Shown piece by piece: positions 12,701 to 26,284 of a stretch of 64,000 bases of DNA. The stretch spans positions 5,270,001 through 5,334,000 of the forward strand of contig CAJFCV020000006.1 in the NCBI GenBank assembly GCA_904066235.2, read 5' to 3'. Origin of the DNA: Bursaphelenchus xylophilus (lineage: Eukaryota > Nematoda > Chromadorea > Rhabditida > Aphelenchoididae). The stretch's first letter is position 1. Every line of letters starts with the position of its first letter. The notes beneath the pieces are model-generated. The model saw only the letters and a list, made by a program, of their open reading frames with translations, did no database searches and was not told the DNA's origin. The position numbers and the translations under genes are program-made.

Positions 12701-15700
12701 ATCGTGTAATGTTTGGAGAAAATGTTTTCCGGAAAATTATTATAATATATTGTAGTTGAAGTCGAATTGATTGCGTAATTCGGATTACAAAGAATTGTAG
12801 AGTTTATGGGATTAGTTTTCACCATCAAAACCATTTTTAGAGTGTAAGAAAAAAAAGTTACACTGAGATTGGGAAAGAAGAGTTACATTGAAATGATAAT
12901 TGAGTAATCGGGGGTTGAATATTCTACAGTCCTTTCATGGCGATATCAACTGAAATCACCGTGTTCAGATAAGCCTTATTCTCGAATACTATTAAAATCT
13001 TGGATTGTTACAATCGTTTCGCGGAAAATAAAATCAGAGAACGGAAAGCAAACAAATTGAAAAGAATTTATTGCCTTTCTCTCAAGAGTGATCAACGATT
13101 TGGAGAAGAAAGACCTGAGTCAGTCCGTTACACTCTATATGGTACACTTTGGAGATGTTTTTCTGTCTGATTGTAAGGGTCTTCTGTTAGGAATAAGGCC
13201 TCTGTAGGCCATAAGTTTGGGCATTCTTCGGCACAATTCTAATAATTAAAAGTCTAAATTAAGTTTATCCCCAGAAAAGCGTTGTTTATCATCGTATTAA
13301 TCCCAAGCTGTTTGGCTTCAGGTCGAACCTTAATCCATCTAACGAGACTTTCTAAACGAAAACTGTCTTCATAAAGAAAACGTATATTATAACAGCAAAT
13401 ATTTGAAAAAACCAAGCAAACATTTTTTCAAATATTTTCTTGGTTAAAAAATTTGTTAAGTGTAAAATCATTTTTTCAAGAGCATTCTCTGTGTTAAGAG
13501 CACTTGTAACGGATGGTGCCATTTGATTATCTCGTGCCTTTCCTCCGCAAACATCTAATTTGGTTCTTTCTTCTCTTATCAGCACTGGTAGAGTGATGTA
13601 TGAAAAATTTTATTTTAGACTTGGAAAGTTTAGAGGCTAGAACTATTTCTGTTTTGTATTTTAAGGTACACAATTCTATTTTCAAAGTCTTGTATTTTTC
13701 AGTATTTTCCATGAAGTTAAACATTTTTACATGACTTTATTTAATTTTTGCAGTCTTTCTAAAATCAAATCTAAAAATTTCAAATGCCAAATGAAATCAC
13801 TTTTCGTGCCCTGATTTCTTGAAGATAATTTAAATGTATTAGCGAAGATATGATTACAATCCTGGTCATGTCTTCATGCATAAATGTACAACTTATTGCG
13901 TGTGTTGATTACCAAATTGGGCTTCCAGAACAAGAGCCGAAAAATACTAAAGAATGCAAAAAACAGCACTTTTGGTGGTTATATAGCGTTAAGTTTGAGC
14001 ACATTTTTGTATTGGATGTTATTTTTTACGGAATTTTTTCAAATGCGAAGCACTTCAGAACATTCTAATATATAGCATATTTTTAGCCTTTAAAATTTTC
14101 AAAAATTTTAATAATTTGCATTATTTTTGCTCAAGACTTCTATTTTGAGCAAAATGCCTTGAGGGCATTTCCGGGCTTGTCCCAGAATCTCCATGAATTT
14201 AGTGTTACCACCCCCATTAATGTCTGGCCCTCCGTTAACCTGTTTATGTTCCTTTTGCCCCACCAGGTTTCGGCCGTTCTTTCGTTTTCAGGTGGAAAAT
14301 TTAAAGGAAAAAACGGCCGAAGCGCCTGTTTTGTCAGAAGATTCGCCGCTCTATTCTTTTGCCTCAGGGCCGTTTGACCCTGTGAATCCGGTTTTTGAGT
14401 CAAATTCTGATTTCCGGGGGCCATTGATTAATTTTTTGGGGAAAACAGAAAACAGGGAGACGGATGAGATAGACAAAATATTTCTGAATTATGAGGGGCT
14501 ATGGGGTTGTGATGGGAGAATGAATGGGATTTGCTGGTAGTATGGTTGTTCTAGAGTACTTACATAAAAGTTTAACGAAGGGAGTAACTTTCTTTTGTAA
14601 ATCTCTGAGCGATTTGTTTTATGACATCATTTTTACATTTTTTTCGCATTGTTACATCCTTTTTTGTTTGACCCAAAATCTAAATCGACTTAAATTGTGA
14701 TCAATCTGCGCATTCTGAAGGTTAAACTGGATGTCTGATATGTGATCGAATATCTTTTCTCTCCGAACGATCGAAAGATAAGGGAAAAGGGGGGGGGCGA
14801 AAGTGATCTCTGAAATAAGAAGAGAATTCTCTTTTAAGGACTCTTGGAACAAGATATTTCTTGCAAATACATTGGTTTTGGAGGGAAGGGAGGGAGGGGA
14901 TTTGGAATGGAATGCCCTCAGGGCAGACAGTTATGTGGTTTCCAAAATTCAAAAATTAGAAAATTTTATTTGTGCAAAAATTGACTTCTTTGTTAAAAAA
15001 CAAGTAACTAAGTTTAGTTACAAACGGTCTTTTTACACCCCAATTTGTCCAACTTCTCCTTTTTTCTACGTCATCAATCTTCTCGATTCCTAAGACTTGG
15101 CCCAACACTATCTTCCGAACATCCAAAAAATATTCAAATGGACGTGTACAATAGAACTTGTTGTCATGAAATCGAAGATTAACATCTTCTTTTGTCATCA
15201 GAATTTTTGAACAATATTCTGGCCAAATCTGCCAAAATTTCTCTTTGCATTTCCAACATTGCAGTGAGAGTTTTTTGAAAATGGATTTCCCAAATTTTTG
15301 AATGTATTTTAAATTTTTAAATTTTTTAAAAAACGGAAAAGAAAAGAACGAAAAATTTTTGATTTTTTAGAAAGTCCAAAAATAAAATAATTTTATCAGA
15401 GATCAAGAAATTATATTTTTAAAAGTTTTTGTTCCCTGTAACTCTACTCTTTACCATGATTTTCCCAAGCAACTCTTTTGGTCAGCTGTTCCGAAGCCCG
15501 GAATTCATGGGATTACGTAGGAAGCGTCTGAAGAAACGGGGAAACAAGCCGACGCCTTGAAGACGGGGCATGGTTAGGGAAGAGTCTGGAGTCTTGGCCC
15601 TTTTATTGGCCAAATTCTGTTTTTACTGCGTAAATCTGGCAAAAACTTTTTGTTTTTTGCGCTTCAAATTGGCTAAAATAAAGCCGGAAAGCGTTGAGAA

Positions 15701-16722
15701 TAAAAAATAATTTGTTTCGATTACCGTACTGTATTGTACAACCCTCAAACTGTTATGAGCAATTTTTTCGAGGTTTTTTTTATTTATTAAAAATTTTTTT
15801 CGTCAGAGTTACTAGAAAAGTTGGGGTTTTTTCCGATATTTGGACGATCCCGAGGGCAGAGGCGAGATAAACATTTTATTCTTCTTCTTTTTTGCACGGA
15901 TCCCCTCAGGGCATCAGGCCGGAGGAACGAACGGCTGATGTGCCTCCGGGGAAATCGCGAAATTTTAGAAAGAATTTGGCAATATTTCCTCGAAAAATTT
16001 GCGAAAACAAGATTAGAAAAACTAACAAAGCGCAGCGCAATACCCACGCCTATTTTTGCCTCGAACCGCATAATATAGTACCATAAATTTATTTGATTAT
16101 TCGTCACTTTTGGCCATTACTCACTCCTATTTACACTACTATTTACAGGGTTTTAATCTTAAAATCGTTGTAAATAACACCTTTTTTCCAATATTCCAAC
16201 CTATCCCTCAGGCATTGCTGATAATTCTGTAATTCCTGGCAACTCTTTTTTTCTCTGCACCCTCCTGTCTTCCCACGATCCCTTGACTTTTCGCTGTTTC
16301 AGACATCACAATTTTATTTGTTTCCCGGCTCAAAAAAACGCAGCGTCAGAACGTCTTTGCCCTCAGGCCATTTGGCTGATAAGCGCGGAATTTGCATCGA
16401 TCACACTCCGTAATTAGATGACGGAAAGGGAGTTTATGATGCAAGATTGTGAAGTCAGTCCAATTTGGCTGCAAGGGATTCAAGAAACCCTTGAAGTAGT
16501 GATTTTTACAATATAAAATCGTCATTGTTGGGGTGTAAAATCCTCTTTTGCACTGCACCTTCTAACTGTAGATGCAGAGAACTTGCGTCTTATCGCGGAA
16601 AATAAAGATTTTGCATCACAAAATGCCTCAAAATCTGTCCAAAATCCCGTATTTTAGGCGCGCCCTCCATCGCCACAACGTTAGCCTTTCTCTCCGCCGC
16701 CTCGCCCCTCAACTCGCCCAGA
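9713..16722. other. 7 kb gene-poor, AT-rich intergenic region
   Basis: All open frames are short, rich in Phe, Lys, Asn and Ile, and lack domain signatures or convincing splice partners. Several short palindromes of the GCCCTSAGGGC type occur (for example 14914-14924). Long A and T runs are frequent. No tRNA, rRNA or transposase was seen. Regulatory DNA or unrecognised noncoding RNA cannot be excluded. Confidence 0.5.
14914..14924. repeat. Interspersed short palindrome GCCCTSAGGGC (representative)
   Basis: Exact copies occur at 14914-14924, 18941-18951, 19292-19302 and 62582-62592. A 15-bp version with a central A lies at 53141-53155. One-to-two-base variants occur near 14154, 14361, 15902, 16359, 23376, 23424, 44607, 44721, 48164, 55249 and others. 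They lie in introns, intergenic DNA and exons. With equal base frequencies about 0.03 exact copies would be expected in 64 kb. Confidence 0.75.
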
Positions 16723-19700
16723 ATGAGTCGGCGGATCAAGCGGGCTCGCCTCGACCCACCTGCCGCCAACCTCGCCGGAGGGCCTTCGCTTCGCCGACGG
16801 CCGGAACGTCGAGCCGACTCCGCCCCTTCGGCGGTGGGGGGACCCGCCCGCAAACGCCGAGTCCAAAAGAAGAGACGCGATTCCTCTTCCTCACGGTCTT
16901 CCGGCTCGCTGGATTCTCCGATTTCCCGCAACAGCATGCACGGTGAGTCCTTTTGTTCTCTGTTTATACTGCAATCGGGGTCAGAGGTACTGTAGGGTGC
17001 ATTTCCGGTGCTTGTACCACATGTTGTGAAAAGAAACTGATACAACTAAGGCATCACTACGTGCAGATTAAGCACTTCCGGCTAAAGTTTTGATGGAAAA
17101 ATATTACTTAGCGCTACCCGCAAACACCTTAAAGGGACCGCCTTATCTTCACAGTAATCATCTTATCTATTGCACTATGAGGGAAACATGTCATATCTGC
17201 AAGTGAAGTGTGTACATGCAAGAAGCAAAACAAACACCGTATTTGCCCTTGAGTAATTTCCGTAACGTCCAGATCACTTTCCATCCGTTCCGTATATTAT
17301 TCTTGAAGTCGAGGAACAAAGATTGGACATTCTGTACAAAAATAATGCATTACGCTTAAAACTGGTGCCGATTAATCAGTTGGTACTCATTCGTTGTACA
17401 CTATTTTTGAGGCCTGTTTTTTACTCATTTTTTGATATGTCATCCTCATGGATAATATAAATTTCTTGTAGTTTGGGTCGAAAAACCGAGCCAACTGCAA
17501 TTCAACAAACACTTCGGACGGGTTTAGGTAATTTCTAGAACGTTTTTCCCTCCGACGTGGCCATAGAACACTTCTCAAGACCGATTTTAATCCATCTTCA
17601 TCAAAAAAGAGAAAAATAAGGGAGTTTGTGGGCCACGCTAAGAGGGTTACTCAAGTCACGGGGTGTTGATCTGAGCCTTTTGTAACCCGCAATTTAGGTA
17701 GAGTGAAACGTCGGCTAACTGAGGGGTATACGGGTCAAATGGGGAGGTGTAAAAAGTGACCTCTCAAAGGCATTTTATTGAGCCGAAGAAAGGAAATACG
17801 ATAGGCCAGAAGATGCATAGAGTAAAATGGAGGGCATTACTCACAAGGCACTACATCGACTCAACCACTTATTTTGACAGCTCTCGAATTTGATGATTTA
17901 TGCGAAAATTATAAAAAATTTTCGAAATTTGGCAAAGAACCTTCATCCTTTTTTATCCGCACTTAAAGTAGCTTTAATACTTTATGAAAATGTTCATTTT
18001 TTAGCCTGGAACTACGACGATGAAGGCGAGTGTGGCCCAAAGAACTGGCCCGGCCAAATTGACGGCAAATACCAATCCCCTATCGACTTGAAATTGAGCA
18101 AGATGAAGGTCGTCAACTTGGATGATCATTTTGTCTTCGAAAACTATGATAAAGTACTGGTTGGAGAGTTTGTAAACAATGGGCATTCTGTCCAATTCAT
18201 CCCTGATGCTGGCCAAGCCATCCCCACTGTATCTGGGGGCATGTTGGACCAGAAATACCAGTTTGTTCAGTACCATTATCATTGGGGGCAGCATGAAGGA
18301 GGTGGGTTAGCTAATGTTTTTGATTACAAAATATTTTTTCTTTTTAAGGCAATAGAATACAGTGTAAAATTGCCTTCTTGAATAATTTAAATTTTCTGAA
18401 AGGCCTTGGGGTCTTACTGTAACAAAAAAAATGAAAAGATCCGGATATTTGTATAAACTTTCTCACTTTTTTCTCAAATATTTGCAAAATTCTTGCTGGT
18501 TTTCCAATAAAAACACTTTTCAACAACGAAGAATGCCTTTGTTTTTCGCTCAGAACGATTTACACCGTAGACCAGAAATTCGTCTTTCCGATTTCAAAAT
18601 TTTCCGGAAATTAATCAAAAAAGGGAAATTAGCTGCTAAAATAAAATTGGAAATTGTTCTCCTGGCCAGTGGTAATTGAATTCGATGGCTGGTTTGGTGC
18701 CTGAGGGAAATGCCGTCACCCAATTTGAAGGATTTCCACTAAAACGGGGAAAACATCAAGTTTTTTTGTTTTTTACAAAATTATAATTTTTTGGTTTTTA
18801 AACTATAAACTCCGGCCTAAAAAATGCAGCTTGAAGGTGCTAATCACTCGACACTCCTTTGTCTTTCTGTCCAATCCCTAATCGCCCCCTTTTCTGCGTT
18901 TTGCCCTTAGGGGGGAATGACGGAAAAGGCTATTAAATCGGCCCTGAGGGCTCATTAACACTTCCAGGTGACACATTAGGTAGAAAGAGGCTTGTTGCCA
19001 TCATAAAAACCCCAATAAAGCCGGCAGGCATCATGTTGTTCGGGAATTATGTAGGGTAATATTACTCATAACCTTTTATGACATTGTAATTGTTTATTTT
19101 CATAGCTGTTGGAAAACAATTTAAAAATAATTTTATGATGGTTTTTATTCGATATTTGAATTGCAGGCTCGGAACACACCATCGGCGGACTCCGTTACCC
19201 CGCCGAACTCCATCTTGTTCACCAAGGTGTAGATGACCCCACAAAACTCGCTGTTCTGGGGGTCTTTCTCAAATTGGGAGAACAGGAGAATGCCCTCAGG
19301 GCTGAAGTTGACATCCTCCCCAACATTATTGAATGCGGTCAGAAATGCCGATTGGAAAAAGGGGTCCGGCTTCAGGATAAACTCCCGGAGTGCCCATCCA
19401 GTTTTGCCAGGTACGATGGTAGCCTGACTACCCCTCCATGCTCGGAAAATGTGGTCTGGACTGTATTTACTGACCCAGTAGAGGTGACTGAACATCAGGT
19501 AAGTGTTCGGCAGCGGTTTTGAGATGGTTTTTATAATACCCATAACCTTGGTGTGATGATTTTGGAAAAGAAGGCCAAAAAGAAATAATTTTCACTAAAT
19601 TCATTATAAATCAGTAAATTAGAACAGCTCAGTATCCATACTGAACATGGGAATTTTTGCTTTTCTCCACCTAGTTCCATTATCATAATTTTCTGAACTT

Positions 19701-19944
19701 CCTCCAACTTATTCCACCGTGAATGACGTTTCACTCCAATTTCAACCCCAATGTCAACATTTGGCCTTCTTTTTCGAATATTTCCTCAAATTTCCTGTTC
19801 CCACGTTCCTTTTTTCCGATAAAAATCTTTTTTTTGCAGCTGGACCTTTTGCGGAACGTGAAAGACAATCGAGGAGCAATCATCCGAAAGAATTATCGAC
19901 CGGTGCAGTCGTGGAACGACCGCAAAGTCTTTCTGGCGTGCTGA
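16723..19944 (+). CDS. Alpha-carbonic anhydrase with basic N-terminal leader
   Basis: The enzyme interconverts CO2 and bicarbonate. Exons are 16723-16942, 18005-18301, 19167-19498 and 19840-19944, with consistent phases, giving about 317 aa. All catalytic landmarks are visible: the three zinc histidines in YHYHWG and AELHLVH, the proton-shuttle region NNGHSVQF, the SEHT gatekeeper segment, and the SLTTPPC substrate-pocket motif. The enzyme should therefore be active. The first exon adds about 73 residues rich in Arg, Ser and Pro, with KRRVQKKRR-like clusters that resemble nuclear localisation signals. There is no signal peptide, so the protein is probably intracellular. Long introns of about 1.1 and 0.9 kb leave room for other first exons. 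The C-terminus ends NDRKVFLAC. Confidence 0.9.
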
Positions 19945-21805
19945 GGACTACTTTAATATACATAAAAACACTAGTAACAGGTCTAGAAAGTGGTAGGGAG
20001 GGGTCTTTCATTGATAAAGCCACCAAACACGACTTTAAATCACAAACCTTACAAGTAAAGTGAATATTTTTATTATCTAAACACAATGACAGACCTCTGA
20101 TAATATAATACTTCTACCATTTCGCATTTTACAGTTTAAGAATACCAGTAATTGCACTATCGTTGAGCCAGTTTAGTAGTAAGTTGAACTGATGGATGTG
20201 TCTCGGAAGGTCTCTTTATTTAAAACACTTGCCTCTGCATTCTAAAATACGCGTCATCCGAAACATGTACCCGTCTTGCTTTATATTATTCATGCTCATT
20301 TAGTCTCATACAGAGTCTCCGTCGAGGAGTTTTTAATGAATACAGCAATAATAAAGTTCTATGTAAAATATAATACGATAAGGTGGCATTGATTTACATC
20401 TTTTTTTCATTTCGACAAATAAGAACCTGCAAGTCGGAGGGGAGAACACGGTAATTTCCGGAAGCATAAAGTTTATTTTTTTTTATAATTTTGATTCTCT
20501 TGTTTTTTGTTAATCTTTGAAGTTTTCGCCTTACGCCTTACCCAAATGACCGACATATTTGAAGATCTGTGAGGACAAGACAGAATGGAAAGGAAAAAAG
20601 TCTGGATCATATCTGGATCGGACAAACCACTAAACTTCATTTTGAAAACTTCAAAAATTTTTAAAATTCTTGCCACATCCGAAAAATATTTTCTGAGCGA
20701 TTGTGCTGATTCTGCAGCCAGCCATCCATCCCTAGAAACCAGGAGACAAATTTGTTTTTATCATTTTTTTCCAATTTGATAAATTAAGATTCCAGGGCGC
20801 TGCGAAGAAGCAGTTGCTGCGACTACGGTCCTGTAGCAAGGTCAGTCTACGTTGCTACTCTGCACTTGATAACCATACAACCGTTCACTTGACAGTATGG
20901 TTCAGAATCGAAGATACACACCAGGGAAGTCTGTGGATTCACAGACTTACCATTACCGGCCCTGACCGTAGTAATTTCCCCAACTTGAGAAAGAAAGTAA
21001 AGGACACCTAAAATTTACTTCCTTTGTAAACAACATATGCCCATGTAATGCCATTTCCTTTATATTCCCGTCCTTTGATCAGGTTTAGAAGAACAACGGC
21101 TACAAATAAGGAAGTGTGGAACTTGCACGAATCTCCGAACTTAATCAACTTTTAAATCCAGTCTTCGAATCAGCCCTGGTAAATACGGCTTCGTGGATGG
21201 TTCATATAAATAATCAAATCTTCAGCAGAGAAATGTAAAGTTTTTTTTGTATTTCTAAGGACAATTACAATGGGTTTAAATGAATTTCTAAAAGTTTGCA
21301 CTTGCGTTTTTCAAGAAAAGCATGTTGAGTCCCGAGAAGCGATTTAACAGTCATACAAGTGGACACAAGGAAGTAAGACGTTGTGGAAAGTAAAGTTTTC
21401 TACGATTGGTCGCATCCTAACTGTAGAAAATTCCCTTTCCAAGGCTGGCCATGTTACCAAAGACGTTTGTTTCCAAGAGAATGCCACAAAATGTTAATTT
21501 AACGTTTCAGAAATAAACAAAATTGCGTTCACTTATGACAAACTAATCCTCTCTGACGCTGTTTGTGACATTCCAGACGTTCCTGTCCCTTTTACTATTA
21601 CAAAAACTTTAATTACCTTCACCCTTCAAATTCCTCTGTTTCTGACACTTTCTATGTCATCAAAAGCGTTAAAAATTTTATTTATTGATAAGAAATTCAA
21701 TAAAATTTGACTGAAAATAGAATGGAAGTACCCGTATGCAATGAATAACTCTTACAAAGGAGGGTTACAATGATAAAAGGAGTAGCGAAAACAAAAAAAA
21801 AATAT
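19945..21805. other. Intergenic between convergent genes, no gene recognised
   Basis: The stretch holds the carbonic anhydrase 3' UTR with an AATAAA at 20350-20355. A short frame at 20796-21011 follows an acceptor-like CAG but has no partner exon or domain, so it is not called. The rest is AT-rich and without features. Confidence 0.45.
20350..20355 (+). terminator. Possible polyadenylation signal of the carbonic anhydrase gene
   Basis: An AATAAA hexamer lies about 400 bp after the stop codon. Closer variant signals are possible, so the assignment is tentative. Confidence 0.4.
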
Positions 21806-23287
21806 TCAAGTTGGCATGAATCCAGCGAATTTGTAGTCGAGATAAAGACAGCCGTTGACGACGGAGACCGTCTGGCCGTCGTTCTTCGCTTTTCGTATTA
21901 AATCATCGGCCGTGTCGGGGTCCAATTGGCTGGGGTTGGATTGGTAGGAAGCCATCATCGCGGCCGCATGATTAGCCTGAAAATATGAGGGGTTTTGATG
22001 ATTTAAACTTTTTATAAATAAAGTCCGAAACTTTGGAATAACACCTTTGACATGGGATATATAATTACTTTAGAAAGATTTAGCTCATGCTTTACAACCC
22101 CCGGAAAGTTAGACGATCTTTACAGACGAAAGACTATAGAAAGTGAAGAGAGATGGCAGAGAAAGAAACTGTTTTCTTTTCTTTGTCGATTTTGCGGTGA
22201 AAAGAAAGTTTCGCTATTATTTTTTTCGGAAAGCACACCAAAAATCTTGCATATTGTAATATCACTGAGAAAATTTTAATTTCGGTTTTTGTCTAGCTTT
22301 TTTAGGTTCGGTATAAAATTATTGTTTTTGTAATTATTCAAGCATTCGGGAAACAGCAAGAGGCCCAGATCACGCTAAGCATATTTACTTCCCTGTCCAC
22401 GTACTATTGTCATCTCTTATTCCCTCGACAATGCATCATGAAGGATTTGTTTTGAAAACAAAAATCTATAATATATGTATAATTCCATATTTGATGGAAG
22501 AATGGCTGGCAAGGAAAGCGGCAATAAACATTATTATGGTTGAAAATCAACTTGAAAATTATTGTGTGATGACTAAAAAAGGCATAGTTTCAGAGGATCT
22601 CTTCTAAAAATCAACCTTTGTTCTATTTTTTCGGGGTTTTCGGCGAAAAGTCAAAGTTGACATGAGAGAATGCGACTGATCCTCTTCACATGTCCTGTGT
22701 TTTCTTTGGCCAAATTTCATTTTCTGAAAATTTCGGGTTCCGCTTCGCAGGGACAAGCAAGATATTCAACAAAAATTTTATGCATCAAAATGATGACAAT
22801 TTCCATTTTTTACTCTGACTTTACAAATTTTATTATACATATTGTGTATATAAATCAAAATACAGTTAATTATAGCCTCCAAGACATACTTACCAAACAA
22901 TTTATACTCTTATTCCCACTCTCCCTACTCTTTGTTTTATCCCCTTTAATTTACCGGTCATTCACGTACCTAACCTCGCTATGTCAAAAGTAATTTCTCC
23001 GTTAACCAGACGTCCTGAAGTCTCATTGAGCTTTAAAAATGACTCCTTACGGATGTTCGTTACATAATACAAAAGCCATTCAATTTAAAAATTTCATTTT
23101 GGAAATAAAAAATATGAAAAACTTCGAAATTCAAGGAAAAAAATTATTTTTCAATTTAAACCGAAAAAGCTACCGTAATAACAGTGAAAATTAAACTTAC
23201 ATTGAGCAGCGCCATGGCGATGTAGCTGGGTTTGTTATCGCCCCCAATCTTCTCGAATTTGTCATCTTTGGATTCGGCACATCCCAT
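21806..23287 (-). CDS. Small putatively myristoylated/palmitoylated protein, 85 aa
   Basis: Two exons (23287-23201 and 21976-21806, joined in phase 0 across a 1.2 kb intron with GTAAGT and TTTTCAG ends) encode 85 aa. The N-terminus MGCAESK is a strong N-myristoylation context (Gly2, Ser6) with Cys3 as a likely palmitoylation site, so membrane tethering is expected. The rest is soluble: an acidic/Lys patch, an Ala/Met-rich segment around the exon joint, and a C-terminus DYKFAGFMPT. No known domain is recognised and no function can be given. The gene is not an ORF artefact, because frame, splice sites and codon use are consistent across both exons. Confidence 0.65.
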
Positions 23288-26284
23288 TTCTGAAAACCAA
23301 ACACTTCTGATTGATGGAAAAGGTGCGGTCACGGCATCGCCCTCGATTATTTTTGGCCCCCTCTTCACTCAACACGCCCTCAAGGCCAAACGGTTTGACA
23401 CGGAAAGTTTCGGAGCGGAAAATGGCCTCAGGGCAAATAAAGGTTAAAGGTTTTTGGGGATGTCAAAACATTCGGAAACGGGTATTCGGGGACGGGATGG
23501 GATGTTGGGGTGTAAAGATGTGGAAGAATAGGGCCAAACATCGGAGAAAATGACATTAAATGCCATGACGAGACACTGTCGGTATGGATATGACAGAAAA
23601 ATATATATAAAAGAAGGGCAGACGAAACGAGACAATTTGTGTAGGAAACAACAAAAACTGAGCGTATAAGAGCCATAGCAGAATGAAGTTGTGAAAATGG
23701 CCCGCCGTGGTACTCATAAAAATCTTAATTTATGATTTTTTAAAAACTTTTAAAAAAATTAATTTTTGAAAGTAAATATAAAATTACTGTATAAACAATC
23801 TAAAATAACATCCCAGACAGCGTGGAGAGTTACATGCGTGGTCTACCTGCTACATACACGATGTTAAAAATCAAAAAAAGTTCCCAAAATGTCTTTAAAA
23901 ATTTAAAAAACCAAAAGTTAGTAAAAACTGCAGAAACCAGTGTCTAGAGGAATATATAAGCCTTTGTTTTACCCAAACCATTCAAAATCGTAGACTTGAA
24001 ACTGGCGAAATCCCCATTACCGAGTGAAAAAAAACATTTTCAACGATACTCGAGGGATGGGAACAGAATGAATGGAGCGTTAAAATATAAATATTTCATG
24101 TTGCTAAGGTTCCAAAAAAGTACTGTAACCCCGCAAAAATGTGAAAGAAATCATCATTAAGAGGGTGGGGGAGTTTGCTTTAGGGGGTTTTCAAACATTC
24201 ATTTTTAAGCCTTTGTTTAAATTATGTAAAATTTGAAAAATCTAATTACAACATACACTCAGAATTAAGACAAAAAATAAATTTTGTTTGGTATTTTTTA
24301 TGTTCAGAAGTTAAACCAGTTAAAGAACAAACAACTCCAAAAAAATCAAGAAAAGATAAAGAATTTGGCCCGTCAGAATCAGGGAAAGTTCCATTCTGAC
24401 ATGTTGTCATATCTCTGATCAATTATTGTAGGCCGATTCTTTCAAATCCCCGAGAGCTCAGGCCCAATTGTTTTTCGAGAGAACGTAGATCTTCAACTTT
24501 AAGTTCAAAATAAGACCTTTATATTGTGCTTGTCATAACAACCCCATGAAAACGAGAGAAATTAAAACTGATGGCAAAAATAATAAATATTATGACCTCA
24601 TACATTTTGATAGAATAGACTTCATAGAGCCACACAATGTCTTATCCACTGGATTCAGACAATTCATATGACATTAAAAACCAGTTTTCACTCAGTGTTA
24701 CACATGATATCTAGCATAATGTAACGAAGCCTCCAATTCTTCGCCCTCACAGTGTTTTCGCGGGCACCCAACACAAATCCGGGACCATTCCGTTTCGGCC
24801 CTTAGCTCTTTACGAAGCTCTCATTGATCCGAGGATTTCATGCATACATTCGGCCGAAAAAACGTCCAAAAAGCGGAAAAAGGGGCAGAAGTCGTGGGGA
24901 AAACACGGAAATCCAATCAAACCCCGATTATTCGATAAATCCCCGGGGGACAGACGATAAATTCCACCAACAAGGTTAGTAAAAATAGAAGTCACCAAAA
25001 CGTGGAAGGGCATTAAATGTAACCAAGACTGTTATTATTTGGATCTCCTCTGTGTTATTATTTGTAGGGAAGGTTTGTTGGGGCCAAAGGACATCTACTG
25101 GGCCATGAGTGGCCAAGTTCAGACATCATGGGAGTGGATTACACATGACACTTTGTTAGGGGTGTATAACATATAGAGTAAAATGCGTGAGAAAAAAAGG
25201 AAGTATTGTAGGGTTCGAAGAACTGATGAGAGGTAACAAAAACAACTATACTTGAAGTATGGCCCTGATAGGAAATGCATGGGAAACATTAATGTTGACT
25301 TAACATCCTATACAGTAAGAAAAGACAATTATTTTTCGATTAAACTTGCTTTTGATGTCTCAACGACAAGTTTTATGCAATTCCTGAGGGCCTCGGCTGT
25401 TTTTGCAAGCCTCAATTAAAAGGTTTCAGTAATTCAAACCATCTGGGAAAGAGTTGCAAGAGTCGAAGAGGCCCTTTAAATGACACGTGCACATATTTTT
25501 GAATATGCGTTAACAAAGAAGATACTGTGTAAAAAATAAATGTATTCTAAAAATGCAGCGTCATGAAGGTTTACAAAAACTTTTAGACCTAGTTCAGTTA
25601 AATTTTAGGCCCTCTAAAATCCGAAAACTCGTTTTTTTCATTTGCCTCTCTGTCTATAAACTTTTATAACCGTTATAATTCTCCACTCTTAAACAAATTG
25701 CAAAAAATGAACTAAACTCCAAAGAGTTTCCATGTTTTGTAACAACAAAAGAGCGCTTAGCGACGGTTGGTGATCCATTTGTTGGATGTTTTGTCCAATT
25801 TTAGTTACCACCCATGCCCGCGTCAGCCCAGTCCCATGGCTACCTGCATATCTAACTTGAGAGATTCATTTCTTGAACTTGGCCAAATGACGAATGGCCA
25901 GACCGTGTAAACGTAGGCCAACATATCCATTTAAGGTCGTTCTACTCAATTTCCACAAATAATGTTTGGATTTCGGACGAAACAAGTTTAAATCCAGAAC
26001 ATTTGGGGCGGAGCGTAGGTCCGTTGAAATTTTGAGGTAAATTCTTTTTCCTGAAGGTGTTGTGGAGAATCGTCAGTTTGGAAAAATAATTTTAGCCATT
26101 TCTTATGCAACAAAAATTGCGCAACACTCCAGCAAGCGGTACATCGATGGCCCGAAAGAAAAAAGCGACGCTCTCTCGAAGACAGAATATCTCAAAGATA
26201 TTTCTGTGCTCCATACAACGCATAAGTCATTCCAATCTTCATTTACTTTTCATCTGTTTGTACGGGTGAGGTGATTGCTGAAAC
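23288..26284. other. 3 kb intergenic region, no gene recognised
   Basis: This lies between the divergent 85-aa protein gene and the first acidic membrane paralogue, so it should contain both promoters. Frames are short and AT-rich. Palindrome variants occur at 23376 and 23424. The part from 26060 to 26284 is probably 5' leader of the next gene. Confidence 0.45.

Noticed and set aside
14140..14540. Overlapping frames of about 70-115 codons around a GC-richer patch
   Set aside because: Both strands are open, with no recognisable domain, no splice partners and a palindrome at the start; coding support is too weak.
14914..14924. CRISPR-like or tandem array reading of the short palindromes
   Set aside because: The copies are widely and irregularly spaced, without constant repeats or spacers, and the genome is eukaryotic.
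20796..21011. Possible alternative last exon of carbonic anhydrase
   Set aside because: It lacks the conserved end of the enzyme, while exon 19840-19944 supplies it in phase.
22670..22993. 107-codon hydrophobic frame
   Set aside because: It lies inside the intron of the 85-aa protein gene, uses AT-rich codons throughout and has no domain or splice support.
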